Positions 9,370 through 17,104 of a stretch of 64,000 bases of DNA are shown here, piece after piece (position 1 is the first letter of the stretch; each line of letters starts with the position of its first letter). The position numbers were made by a program, and so were the translations under genes. The stretch lies in NCBI RefSeq assembly GCF_015355755.1, contig NZ_JACVEE010000001.1, positions 2,418,001 to 2,482,000 of the forward strand, in the 5' to 3' direction. The notes under the pieces are model-generated. The model saw nothing but the letters and a program-made list of their open reading frames with translations, was not told the DNA's origin and did not search any database. The stretch comes from Nocardia sp. XZ_19_385 (GTDB lineage Bacteria > Actinomycetota > Actinomycetes > Mycobacteriales > Mycobacteriaceae).

Positions 9370-10008
9370 TCAGGCGTCGACGGCCCGGGTGGTCAGGCCG
9401 CTGACCAGGTCATCCAGGACTACGAGGGTGGTCTCGTCGTTGCAGTCGGCCAGCCAGCGCAGCACCGTGCCGTGCAAAACCGACACCACATAGCAGGCGA
9501 TGGACTCGACCGGCTCCAGCCACTGCGTGCCCGACCGCTGCGCGCACAACTCCAGGAAGACGACCACCTCGGAGTCCATCTCCTGGAATCGGGCGGAGGT
9601 GGTCGGGTCCGGCACACAATCGGTCTGCACATCCCAGCGCTGACGCAGGGTCTGCACGGTCGACTCGTAGGCCCGAATCTGCTTGCCCGGCGCGGCCTTG
9701 ACCAGCGGCCAGTAGGCGCTCACCCCCGCGTGCAGCAGCACCCGCAGGGCGCGCACCCCCGTGAAATCGAGCGAAGCGGCCGCCTTCTCCACGGCCTCGC
9801 AGATGGTCGGGCGAACCCGGCTCTCCGCTATTTCTCCACGTACGCTCAACGACGGCTCCTCGGCGAAAGATCTCGCGCACCCTCGTCGGCGCGACTCGCT
9901 GAACTTGGCGGGCCATCCGCGCTGGGATCTCCACACTGCGATCCCCGGGCTGCCCGGTCCAACATGGATCAATGGTAAAGGGTTTTCCGGTTTTAAGAAT
10001 GGGTTCAA
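9370..10008 (-). CDS. TetR-like ligand-binding-domain protein, apparently without its DNA-binding domain
   Basis: The open frame gives up to 212 residues. From about residue 65 the sequence (VEKAAASLDFTGVRALRVLLHAGVSAYWPLV, then KQIRAYESTVQTLRQ) resembles the helical C-terminal half of TetR regulators. The expected N-terminal helix-turn-helix is not visible in this frame or in either other minus-strand frame upstream, and the first 60 residues look non-homologous. It is either a regulator fragment or a regulator whose start was replaced. The true start is uncertain; a TTG near 9850 is an alternative. It lies beside an AT-richer stretch. Confidence 0.4.
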   Translation of the reverse strand: MNPFLKPENPLPLIHVGPGSPGIAVWRSQRGWPAKFSESRRRGCARSFAEEPSLSVRGEIAESRVRPTICEAVEKAAASLDFTGVRALRVLLHAGVSAYWPLVKAAPGKQIRAYESTVQTLRQRWDVQTDCVPDPTTSARFQEMDSEVVVFLELCAQRSGTQWLEPVESIACYVVSVLHGTVLRWLADCNDETTLVVLDDLVSGLTTRAVDA

Positions 10009-10209
10009 TGGGTAATTACGGACCGGAAGAATGTTTTGTTACCTAAATGGGACGGGGTTGCGACCAGTTGGTATGTATTTAGCCGCTGCTTGTCGCCGTT
10101 ATCCAGGGTCCTAAACGCACCATCTGACACTTTAGAATCCACTCGGAACACCCGCCGATCTGTGTGACTGATGCCACAACGCTGTCCCGCGCGGGTCCCG
10201 GCAGCCCGC
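10009..10209. other. AT-richer intergenic stretch
   Basis: About 200 bases with no gene I can support. The run from roughly 9960 to 10140 is visibly richer in A and T than its surroundings (for example GGTTTTAAGAATGGG and ATGTATTTAGCC). It separates the TetR-like fragment from the phosphatase gene and may hold promoter sequence or a scar of a deletion. Confidence 0.5.
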
Positions 10210-10215
10210 TAGCCT
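10210..10215 (+). promoter_or_regulatory. candidate -10 element, leaderless start of the phosphatase gene
   Basis: TAGCCT ends six bases before GTG at 10222, with no Shine-Dalgarno sequence. The same hexamer and spacing occur before the AraC gene. Confidence 0.4.
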
Positions 10216-10221
10216 GAGTCG

Positions 10222-10965
10222 GTGACATCCCCGCCCACTGATCAGTTCCTCATACCCGGCACCTTCAACTTCCGTGACGTCGCCGGCCTGCGCACCGTCG
10301 ACGGCGCCAAGGTCCGCCCCGGCATCCTGCTGCGCTCGGCCCAGCTCAGCCGCCTCGACGCCGAGGGCCACGCCGGCCTGCGCCAACTCGGCGTCGGTGC
10401 CGTGCACGACCTGCGCGGACTCCGCGAAATCGAGCACATGGGCCACGACAATCTGCCCGACGGGGTGCGGCTGCACGTCACCCCGTTCGACTCCCGGATG
10501 GGTGAGGCGCCGCCGCACGACGCCCAGACCAGCTCGGCCTTCGAGCACATGCTCGAGGTGTACCGGGAGTTCCCCTCGCTCCCCGAAGCGGGTACCGCGA
10601 TCCACGCCCTCGCCGAGTCCATCCTGCGCGACGAAGGCGCGGCGCTGGTGCACTGCGCGGCGGGCAAGGACCGCACCGGCTGGGCGGTCGCGGCGCTGCT
10701 GCGCGCGGCACAGGTGACCGAGGCCGACATCCTGGCCGACTACCTGCAGAGCAACGGGGCCGTCCCCATGCTGCGGGCCATGCTGGCCCCGAAACTGGCT
10801 GCGGGCGAGGAACTTTCCGACGATCTGCTGGGCGTGCGGGCGGAGTACCTGGCCGCGGCGATCGAATCGGTCGAGACGCGCTACGGCGGCTTCGACAACT
10901 ACCTCACCCAGATCGGCATCACCCCCGCCCTGCGCGCTCGCCTGCGCCGGCGCATGCTCGAATGA
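10222..10965 (+). CDS. tyrosine-protein phosphatase (PtpB/MptpB type)
   Basis: A 247-residue dual-specificity-type phosphatase. The P-loop HCAAGKDRTG spans residues 144-153, with nucleophile Cys145 and Arg151. The N-terminal FNFRDVAG and LLRSAQL motifs are those of the MptpB-like family, which dephosphorylates phosphotyrosine and sometimes phosphoinositides. There is no signal peptide; mycobacterial PtpB is secreted by a non-classical route, but nothing here shows that. The start is GTG at 10222 and looks leaderless. The stop is directly adjacent to the stop of the convergent AMP-binding gene, with no spacer. Confidence 0.88.
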   Translation: MTSPPTDQFLIPGTFNFRDVAGLRTVDGAKVRPGILLRSAQLSRLDAEGHAGLRQLGVGAVHDLRGLREIEHMGHDNLPDGVRLHVTPFDSRMGEAPPHDAQTSSAFEHMLEVYREFPSLPEAGTAIHALAESILRDEGAALVHCAAGKDRTGWAVAALLRAAQVTEADILADYLQSNGAVPMLRAMLAPKLAAGEELSDDLLGVRAEYLAAAIESVETRYGGFDNYLTQIGITPALRARLRRRMLE

Positions 10966-12177
10966 CTAGTCCCGGCGCACCAGGCCGTCCGGATCGATGG
11001 TCACCTGGTCCCCGGTGTGGAACCAGGTGCCGGTGAACCGGGCGGCCGTCGCGTTCGGATCCCGCCAGTAGCGGCGCGTGACATTGGGGCCGCGGCAGAG
11101 CAATTCCCCGTGGCCGCTGCCCGCCCGTGGGCCATACAGCGCCAATTCGGTTCCGCCGAACGGGAATCCGAGCACACTGCGCGGATCGGCCGCGGTCTCG
11201 GAGTCGACGGCCAGGCCGATGCCGCTGGTTTCGGTGGCGCCCCATACCGACCACTGCCGGGCCGCGGGAAACATCTCGCGCAGGGCGTCGGCCAGATCGG
11301 TGGGTGCGGCGGCGGCGCGTTCGGCGCGGTGGCTGGCGTTGCAGACCCGGGAAACCCCGCCGGTCTGCAAATCTCCGGACCGTCGCGCCAGGTCCGGCAG
11401 CAGCCGCGCGAACAGGCGCGGGGTGGCCGAGACCATGTCGATCCGTTCGGCCGCAAACGATTCCGGCGCGAGCCGGGCGGTATCGGGGACCAGCACCACG
11501 GTGCCGCCGACGGCGAAGGTCGGCAGCAACTGGTCGACGCACCCGCTGGCGTGCGCGAGCGGCAGCAGCACCAGATTGCGCAGGCCGTCGGTGGGCAGAT
11601 CCAGCGCACCGACCACCGAACGTATTGCCGACAGCAGGTTTTCGTTGGTCAGCTCGACGCCCCTGGGATGGGCGGTGCCGGAGGGGTAGCACAGCAGCGC
11701 CAGATCACTCAGCGCCGCACCGTCATCGATGAACGCGGCGCCGTCGGGCAGGTCACCGCGGAGCACGAAATCCGCACAGCTGTCATCGATCACGCGCTGC
11801 GCCGCGGCCGGCGGCAGGCCGTCGGGGACCAGCACCGGGACCGCGCCGCTGAGCAGCGCGCCCAGGAACGCCTGCACCCAGCGGGCGCCCGCGGGCAGGT
11901 GGATCGCGACGCGATCGCCGTAACCGATGCCGTGTTCCTGCAGGCCGCCCGCCACCCGGGACGCGGAATGCCACAGTTCCCGGTAGCTGAGGCGGGGCCC
12001 GCCGATCTCGACCACCGCCTCCCGGTTGGAGAAGGCGTGGACCTGCAGGTCCAGCAGCTCGGTGAGGGCGGGCGTGAGGTTCCCGTAGCGCAGGACGCCG
12101 TCGGCGCCGCGCGCTAGCGGGTTGTCACTGGCAGCAGGCGGTTTCAGTGGGTACTCGATCAACAACTGCTGCGACAT
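10966..12177 (-). CDS. AMP-binding acyl-CoA synthetase-like protein, truncated and with altered P-loop
   Basis: 403 residues covering only the large N-terminal domain of an acyl/aryl-CoA ligase. The reading frame ends at GDQVTIDPDGLVRRD, just where the hinge and the roughly 110-residue C-terminal domain carrying the catalytic Lys should begin. The A3 motif is also changed: CYPSGTAHPRGV instead of the usual YTSGTTGxPKG. The WGATETSG and TGD-type (HTGDQ) motifs are preserved. It may be a non-catalytic paralogue, or work with a C-terminal domain supplied elsewhere, or be decaying. The enoyl-CoA hydratase gene lies 120 bases upstream on the same strand. The stop abuts the phosphatase stop. Confidence 0.75.
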   Translation of the reverse strand: MSQQLLIEYPLKPPAASDNPLARGADGVLRYGNLTPALTELLDLQVHAFSNREAVVEIGGPRLSYRELWHSASRVAGGLQEHGIGYGDRVAIHLPAGARWVQAFLGALLSGAVPVLVPDGLPPAAAQRVIDDSCADFVLRGDLPDGAAFIDDGAALSDLALLCYPSGTAHPRGVELTNENLLSAIRSVVGALDLPTDGLRNLVLLPLAHASGCVDQLLPTFAVGGTVVLVPDTARLAPESFAAERIDMVSATPRLFARLLPDLARRSGDLQTGGVSRVCNASHRAERAAAAPTDLADALREMFPAARQWSVWGATETSGIGLAVDSETAADPRSVLGFPFGGTELALYGPRAGSGHGELLCRGPNVTRRYWRDPNATAARFTGTWFHTGDQVTIDPDGLVRRD

Positions 12178-12297
12178 TTCGTCCTCCGCGGTGCCTCGGT
12201 TCAGCAGGCATGCCCTACCCGCCCCGCCGGCTGCCGCCGGCTGCCAGCCCCGAAGGCGACTATATGACTTCGATCACAGCCGCGGGCGGATTTGACG

Positions 12298-13092
12298 TCA
12301 GCGACCCGTGTAAGTCGCCTTACCCGGCCCGACTTCGAGGAAGCTGCGCACCGCGCCCTTCAGATCTTCGGTGGCGAACAAGGCGCCCGAGACCTCGGGC
12401 GTCACCGAATCCGCATGTGCCACACCGCCGGAACGCCAAGCGCCGATGATCTCCTTGGTCGCCACGTGCGCCTTGGTCGGCCCCTGGGCCAGCCGGTGTA
12501 CCAGTTGCCTTGCGGCGGTTTCGACGTCGTCGTGCACGGCGTTGACCACACCCCAATCCGCCATGGTCGCAGCGTCATAGAGGTCGCCGGTCATGACGAA
12601 TTCCCGGGCCCGGCCGGAGCCGGCGCGCTCGGCCAGCCGCTGCGGGCCGCCCATCGACGGGGTCAGGCCGACCACCGTCTCCACCAGACCGAACTTCGCC
12701 TTCGGCGCGGCCAGGATGATGTCGCACGCCACCGCCATCTCGAAGGCCGCGGTCAGGGTGAGCCCGTGCGCGGCGAACACCACCGGGCACGGCAGCGCCT
12801 CCAGCGGATGAATGATCCGAGCGAACAGGCTGCGCCACAGCTCGGCGCCCTGCTCGACGCTCAACCCGTCGAAAACGTGCACGTCCACTCCGCCGGAGAC
12901 GAGCTTGCCCTCCGCACGGATCAGCACCGCGCGCGGCGGGTTGGCGGTCAGCTCGGCCAGATCGGCGATCAGCGCGTCCAGCATCGCCTGGTCGAAGAGG
13001 TTCAGCGGCGGATTGGCCAAGGTGAGCACGGCGATCTCCGCCCCGCTGCCGGTGGTCTCGCGCTCTAGCCGGGTGGCCTTCAAATCACTCAT
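12298..13092 (-). CDS. enoyl-CoA hydratase/isomerase family protein
   Basis: A 264-residue crotonase-fold protein. Both catalytic-type glutamates appear retained: one in GLTLTAAFEMAVACD and one in FGLVETVVGLTPSMGG. The oxyanion-hole region is HGLTLTAA. The preferred reaction is hydration or isomerisation of an enoyl-CoA; the exact substrate is not readable. The protein starts at ATG 13092 (MSDLKATRLE), and TAGTCT six bases upstream suggests a leaderless transcript. The truncated AMP-binding gene follows 120 bases downstream, and the glutathione-S-transferase homologue is divergent. Confidence 0.88.
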   Translation of the reverse strand: MSDLKATRLERETTGSGAEIAVLTLANPPLNLFDQAMLDALIADLAELTANPPRAVLIRAEGKLVSGGVDVHVFDGLSVEQGAELWRSLFARIIHPLEALPCPVVFAAHGLTLTAAFEMAVACDIILAAPKAKFGLVETVVGLTPSMGGPQRLAERAGSGRAREFVMTGDLYDAATMADWGVVNAVHDDVETAARQLVHRLAQGPTKAHVATKEIIGAWRSGGVAHADSVTPEVSGALFATEDLKGAVRSFLEVGPGKATYTGR

Positions 13093-13098
13093 TCGGCC

Positions 13099-13104
13099 AG
13101 ACTA
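13099..13104 (-). promoter_or_regulatory. candidate -10 element, leaderless start of the enoyl-CoA hydratase gene
   Basis: On the minus strand TAGTCT ends six bases before the ATG at 13092, and no Shine-Dalgarno sequence is present. Confidence 0.4.
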
Positions 13105-13130
13105 GAGCCTCCGTCTGGAAGACTGGCCAA

Positions 13131-14153
13131 GTGACCGAGACAGCTTCCGAAAGCGGTTCCTACGTAGAACCCGGCGAGTTCAAACGGGATACGAACTACA
13201 TCACCACCCGCATCACCCGGGACGGCCACGACGGCTATCCGGTGACACCGGGCCGCTATCGCCTGGTCGCCGCCCGGGCCTGCCCGTGGGCCAATCGCAC
13301 GCTCATCGTGCGCCGCCTGCTCGGCCTGGAAAAGGTGCTCTCCCTTGGCCTTTGCGGCCCCACCCACGACAAGCTGAGCTGGACCTTCGATCTCGACCCG
13401 GGCGGTGTCGACCCGGTGCTCGGCATCCCCCGGCTGCGCGATGCCTACCTGGCCCGGTTCCCGGACTATCCGCGCGGCATCACCGTGCCCGCGATCGTGG
13501 ACGTGCCGACCGGACAGGTCGTCACCAACGACTACGCGCAGATGACCCTGGATTTCTCCACCGAATGGACCGCCTACCACCGCGCGGGCGCGCCGCAGCT
13601 GTATCCGGAGGACCTGCGCGCCGAGATCGACGAGGTCAATCTCGCGGTGTTCAAAGACGTCAACAACGGCGTGTACCGCTGCGGTTTCGCCGGTGACCAG
13701 GACGCCTACGAGGCCGCCTACGACCGGCTCTTCGCCCGCCTGGACTGGCTCTCGCAACGCCTCGAGAAGCAGCGCTTCCTGGTCGGCGACACCATCACCG
13801 AGGCCGACGTGCGCCTGTTCACCACGCTGGTCCGCTTCGATCCGGTCTATCACGGCCATTTCAAGACCAATCGGAGCAAGCTCAGCGAGATGCCGGTGCT
13901 GTGGGCCTACGCACGAGATCTGTTCCAGACTCCCGGATTCGGCGACACCATCGATTTCGAGCAGATCAAGACCCACTACTACGTCGTGCACACCGACATC
14001 AATCCGACCCGGATCGTGCCGAAAGGCCCGGACCTGTCGAACTGGCTGTCCCCGCACGGCCGGGAAGCGCTGGGTGGCACACCGTTCGGCGACGGCGCGC
14101 CACCCCCGCCGCCACCGAAGCTGGAACGGGTGCCCGAGATCGACAAGCGATAA
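13131..14153 (+). CDS. xi-class glutathione S-transferase homologue (hydroquinone reductase-like)
   Basis: A 340-residue protein of the ECM4/YqjG type. The active-site motif CPWANR starts at Cys51, and the C-terminal helical domain (about 165-290) has the family's EADVRLFTTLVRFD block. Xi enzymes reduce thiol-conjugated hydroquinones. Because actinobacteria of this kind use mycothiol rather than glutathione, the physiological thiol is probably different; that is inference. The start is GTG at 13131, 38 bases from the divergent hydratase start. The C-terminus is proline-rich (PPPPPPKLERV). Confidence 0.88.
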   Translation: MTETASESGSYVEPGEFKRDTNYITTRITRDGHDGYPVTPGRYRLVAARACPWANRTLIVRRLLGLEKVLSLGLCGPTHDKLSWTFDLDPGGVDPVLGIPRLRDAYLARFPDYPRGITVPAIVDVPTGQVVTNDYAQMTLDFSTEWTAYHRAGAPQLYPEDLRAEIDEVNLAVFKDVNNGVYRCGFAGDQDAYEAAYDRLFARLDWLSQRLEKQRFLVGDTITEADVRLFTTLVRFDPVYHGHFKTNRSKLSEMPVLWAYARDLFQTPGFGDTIDFEQIKTHYYVVHTDINPTRIVPKGPDLSNWLSPHGREALGGTPFGDGAPPPPPPKLERVPEIDKR

Positions 14154-14299
14154 GCCGCGTCGAGACGGGTATACCGACCGGGCACGGGGAACCGTAGGAA
14201 CGTTGCGGTTCGTTGCTGTGTTGGGCCGGCGCGGCGCCGGTGCCATAGAGTTCTGCCAGCGGATTGCTGCGACTGGCCGATGACTGAAGGGGTGTTGCC

Positions 14300-15025
14300 A
14301 TGAGGCATGGCGCGTTCGAGAAGACCGTGGTGTCCCTACTCGAAAACGGGTCCAAGCTGCAGGCGCCCGCGGTGGCCAAATACGTCGACCGGGTCCGCCG
14401 TTCGCATCCCGCCGAGACGCCCGCGCAGATCATCGCGCGGCTGGAGAAGCAGTATCTGCTCGCGGTGACCGGCAGCGGCACCGCGGCCGGTGCGACCGCG
14501 GCCGTGCCCGGCGTCGGCACCATCGCCTCGCTGGCGACCATCACCGCGGAGACCGCGTTCTTCCTGGAGGCCTCCGCGCTCTACGCGCTGGCCGTCGCCG
14601 CGGTGCACGGTGTCGCCCCCGAAGCCAAGGAGCAGCGCCGCGCGCTGGTACTGGCCGTGGTGCTCGGCGGCGAGGGCATGGACATCGTGGAGCGGACGGT
14701 CGGGCATTCGGCCAAGAACTGGGGCACGCTGCTGGCCAACAAGGTTCCGGGCCTGTCCGCCATGAACGACTCGCTGATGAAGCGCTTCATCATCCGCTTC
14801 CTGACCAAGCGGATGGCGCTGATGGCGGGCAAGATCCTGCCGATGGGCATCGGCGCGGCCATCGGCGGCTTCGGCAACCGGACCCTCGGCAAGACCACGA
14901 TCAAGAACGCGCACCAGGCGTTCGGGGCGGCGCCGGTCACCTGGCCACCGGATCGGCACATGATCGTCGACGCCGATCCGCTGACCGCGCTGGACGCGCG
15001 CAAGACCACCGCGAAGCCGGAATGA
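14300..15025 (+). CDS. EcsC-like hypothetical protein coupled to an ABC transporter
   Basis: A 241-residue protein with two hydrophobic Gly/Ala-rich stretches (residues 52-80 and around 165-190) and no cleavable signal. The pattern of an amphipathic N-terminal half followed by AVPGVGTIASLATITAE resembles the EcsC family, but I cannot confirm this. The start ATG at 14300 has GGGGTG seven bases upstream. Its stop overlaps the ABC ATPase start by four bases (15022-15025), which ties it to the transporter. In Bacillus, ecsC is encoded with an ABC ATPase and permease, the same trio as here. Confidence 0.6.
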   Translation: MRHGAFEKTVVSLLENGSKLQAPAVAKYVDRVRRSHPAETPAQIIARLEKQYLLAVTGSGTAAGATAAVPGVGTIASLATITAETAFFLEASALYALAVAAVHGVAPEAKEQRRALVLAVVLGGEGMDIVERTVGHSAKNWGTLLANKVPGLSAMNDSLMKRFIIRFLTKRMALMAGKILPMGIGAAIGGFGNRTLGKTTIKNAHQAFGAAPVTWPPDRHMIVDADPLTALDARKTTAKPE

Positions 15026-16008
15026 CAACAACCACAACCGCTTTCGCTGTACGGGGGCTGAGCAAACATTTCGAGCCGGGCGCGGTGGGCGAGCGGGCCG
15101 CGGTCGAGCACGTCAGCTTCACCGTCGCCGCCGGGACCGCCGCGGCACTGGTCGGCCCCGCGGGCGCGGGCAAGTCGACCATCCTGCGCATCCTGCTCGG
15201 CCTGGTGCCCCCGACCTCCGGCACCGTGTCGGTGGGCGGCCCGGTCGGCGGCGTGCTCGTCCCGCGCGGCCTGCACCCGGCCCGCACGGCCCGCGACCAC
15301 CTACGGGTGTACGCGGCGGCCGCCGGTGTCTCCGACGAGCGCGCCGACGAGGTGCTCGAGCTGGTCGGCCTCGCCGATTTCGCGAACACCCAGGCGGGCC
15401 TGACGAGCCCCGGCCAGCAGACCAGGCTGGCGCTGGCGACGGCACTGCTCGGCGATCCGCCGCTGCTGATCCTGGACGACCCGGTGGCAGGACTCGACCC
15501 GGCCGAACGCGGCTGGCTGCAGGACTTCCTGAAGCGGCACACCAAACGCGGCGGCACCGCCCTGCTCTCCAGCCGCAGCCTGGCCGCGGTGGTATCGATG
15601 GCCGACACCGTGATCGTGCTGAACGAGGGCGCGCTCGTCTATCAGGGCACACCCGCGAAACTGCGCCGCAGCCATCCCGATCGGCTGGTGGTGGCCGCCT
15701 CGACTCCGGTCGCGCTCGCGACCGTGCTGGCCGCGCGCGGATACACCGACGCCGTGATGCGCCCCGACGGCAAACTCGCGGTGGCCGAGGCGACCGAAGG
15801 ACAGATCCGGGACGCGGCGCAGGCCGCGAAGGTGCGCATCGACGGCATCACCGCCGACCTGATCCACCCCGACCGGGTGCTCGCCTCGCTGACCAGACCG
15901 GTCCGCCCCGCCTCCTCGACCATGTACGTGCCCCCGCCGAACCGCGTGCAGCCGCCGTTGCCCGGCGGCATGCAGGCGCCCCAACAGCATCCCGGGATTC
16001 CACGATGA
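15022..16008 (+). CDS. ABC transporter ATP-binding protein
   Basis: A 328-residue ATPase subunit. Walker A is VGPAGAGKST (44-53), the signature is TSPGQQTRLALA and Walker B is LLILDDPVAGLD. The usual H-loop histidine is replaced: LLSSRSLAAV rather than SSH. The last 100 residues after the ATPase core form a regulatory-type domain with a Pro/Gln-rich end (PPPNRVQPPLPGG). It overlaps both neighbours by four bases, giving an EcsC-like/ATPase/permease operon. Export substrate unknown. Confidence 0.9.
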   Translation: MTTTTTAFAVRGLSKHFEPGAVGERAAVEHVSFTVAAGTAAALVGPAGAGKSTILRILLGLVPPTSGTVSVGGPVGGVLVPRGLHPARTARDHLRVYAAAAGVSDERADEVLELVGLADFANTQAGLTSPGQQTRLALATALLGDPPLLILDDPVAGLDPAERGWLQDFLKRHTKRGGTALLSSRSLAAVVSMADTVIVLNEGALVYQGTPAKLRRSHPDRLVVAASTPVALATVLAARGYTDAVMRPDGKLAVAEATEGQIRDAAQAAKVRIDGITADLIHPDRVLASLTRPVRPASSTMYVPPPNRVQPPLPGGMQAPQQHPGIPR

Positions 16009-16784
16009 TCACCGTCCCCGCCGAACTCGTCCCGCCGCTGAACTCCGAGGTCCGCAAGGCCACTACGCTGCGCCCCAACCTCGTGCTGGCGACGGCGCTG
16101 CCCGCCGTCGCGCTGGTGGCGAGCACGGTCACCGCGCTCGTGGCCGGGCCCGCGAACCCCAAGGCGAACCCGGTCACCGGCGGCGCGTCGGTCGGGCTGT
16201 ACCTCGGCATCATCGCCGCGCTCGTCGGCGCCGCCTACTTCGGCGCGACGGCCACCGGATCCGAATACCGCTATCAGACCATGCCGGTGACGGCGTCGTT
16301 CACCATGGACCGAGACCGCCTGGTCGCCGCGAAATTCCTGGTCATCGGGGCTTTCGCGCTGGCGGCGGCGGTCGTGGTGGAACTGGTCGCGACCGCCGCG
16401 CTGTTCGGGTTCGGCCGGGGCAAGACCGAATTCGGGTTGCGCCTGGTGACCGTGCTCGGCGGCGGCCTGCTGGCCGTCGTGTGCTGGTCGCTGATCGCCG
16501 CTGGGCTGGGGCTGATCCTGCGCAAGTCGACCGTGGCGATCGCAGTCGTCCTGGGCTGGCTGGTGCTGGCCGAACCGTTCGTCTGGCTGGTCGCCGGCGC
16601 ACTGGGGTTGAAGGGCTTCGTCACCCTGCTTCCGGGCTCGGCCACCATCGCCGCGGTCGCCGCCGGATCCTTCCCGGACAGCGATTTCCTGGCTCCGACA
16701 CCCGCCGCGATGATCGTGCTCCTGCTGTGGACGGTCGGCGTCGCGGGCGCCGGTTGGTGGGCAGTGCGGACCCGCGATCTGTAG
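16005..16784 (+). CDS. ABC-2 type transporter permease
   Basis: 259 residues with six likely transmembrane segments (for example at about 30-50, 65-85, 110-135, 145-165, 175-200 and 235-255), as in ABC-2 permeases that form half-transporters. It is coupled to the ATPase gene by a four-base overlap (ATGA). The first residues (MITVPAELVPPLNSEVRK) are cytoplasmic. Confidence 0.85.
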   Translation: MITVPAELVPPLNSEVRKATTLRPNLVLATALPAVALVASTVTALVAGPANPKANPVTGGASVGLYLGIIAALVGAAYFGATATGSEYRYQTMPVTASFTMDRDRLVAAKFLVIGAFALAAAVVVELVATAALFGFGRGKTEFGLRLVTVLGGGLLAVVCWSLIAAGLGLILRKSTVAIAVVLGWLVLAEPFVWLVAGALGLKGFVTLLPGSATIAAVAAGSFPDSDFLAPTPAAMIVLLLWTVGVAGAGWWAVRTRDL

Positions 16785-17086
16785 ATCCGCGAGCTCACCT
16801 CCGCGGTTCCGGGCCCGTCAGCTTTATCAAGATGTGGCAAATATCCGGCATCCCACCGCAGGTCGCGATGTTCACCGGCGCGTAAACCGGGCGCTGGGCG
16901 ACACTGGGATAACAGAGAGGCATAAAGTCGGTATCAGACGAGTTCGACACTCGAGTTTGGGTCTGTCCCGGTGGTGGGTAACACCACCCCTTTGCGGCTG
17001 GGCATATCCTCAATTGGGGCGCATCGGAGCACCAACCCCGATCCCCGTGCCGGGCACGTCACAAACGTCGCAGCGCGAAGAACGAA
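16785..17086. other. intergenic region upstream of kgd
   Basis: About 300 bases with no supportable gene. It holds a seven-base hairpin at 16970-16988 (GGTGGTG, loop GGTAA, CACCACC) without a T-run. The kgd promoter must lie here, but no convincing -35/-10 pair is visible. Confidence 0.5.
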
Positions 17087-17104
17087 ATGAGGCGAACACC
17101 TGCT

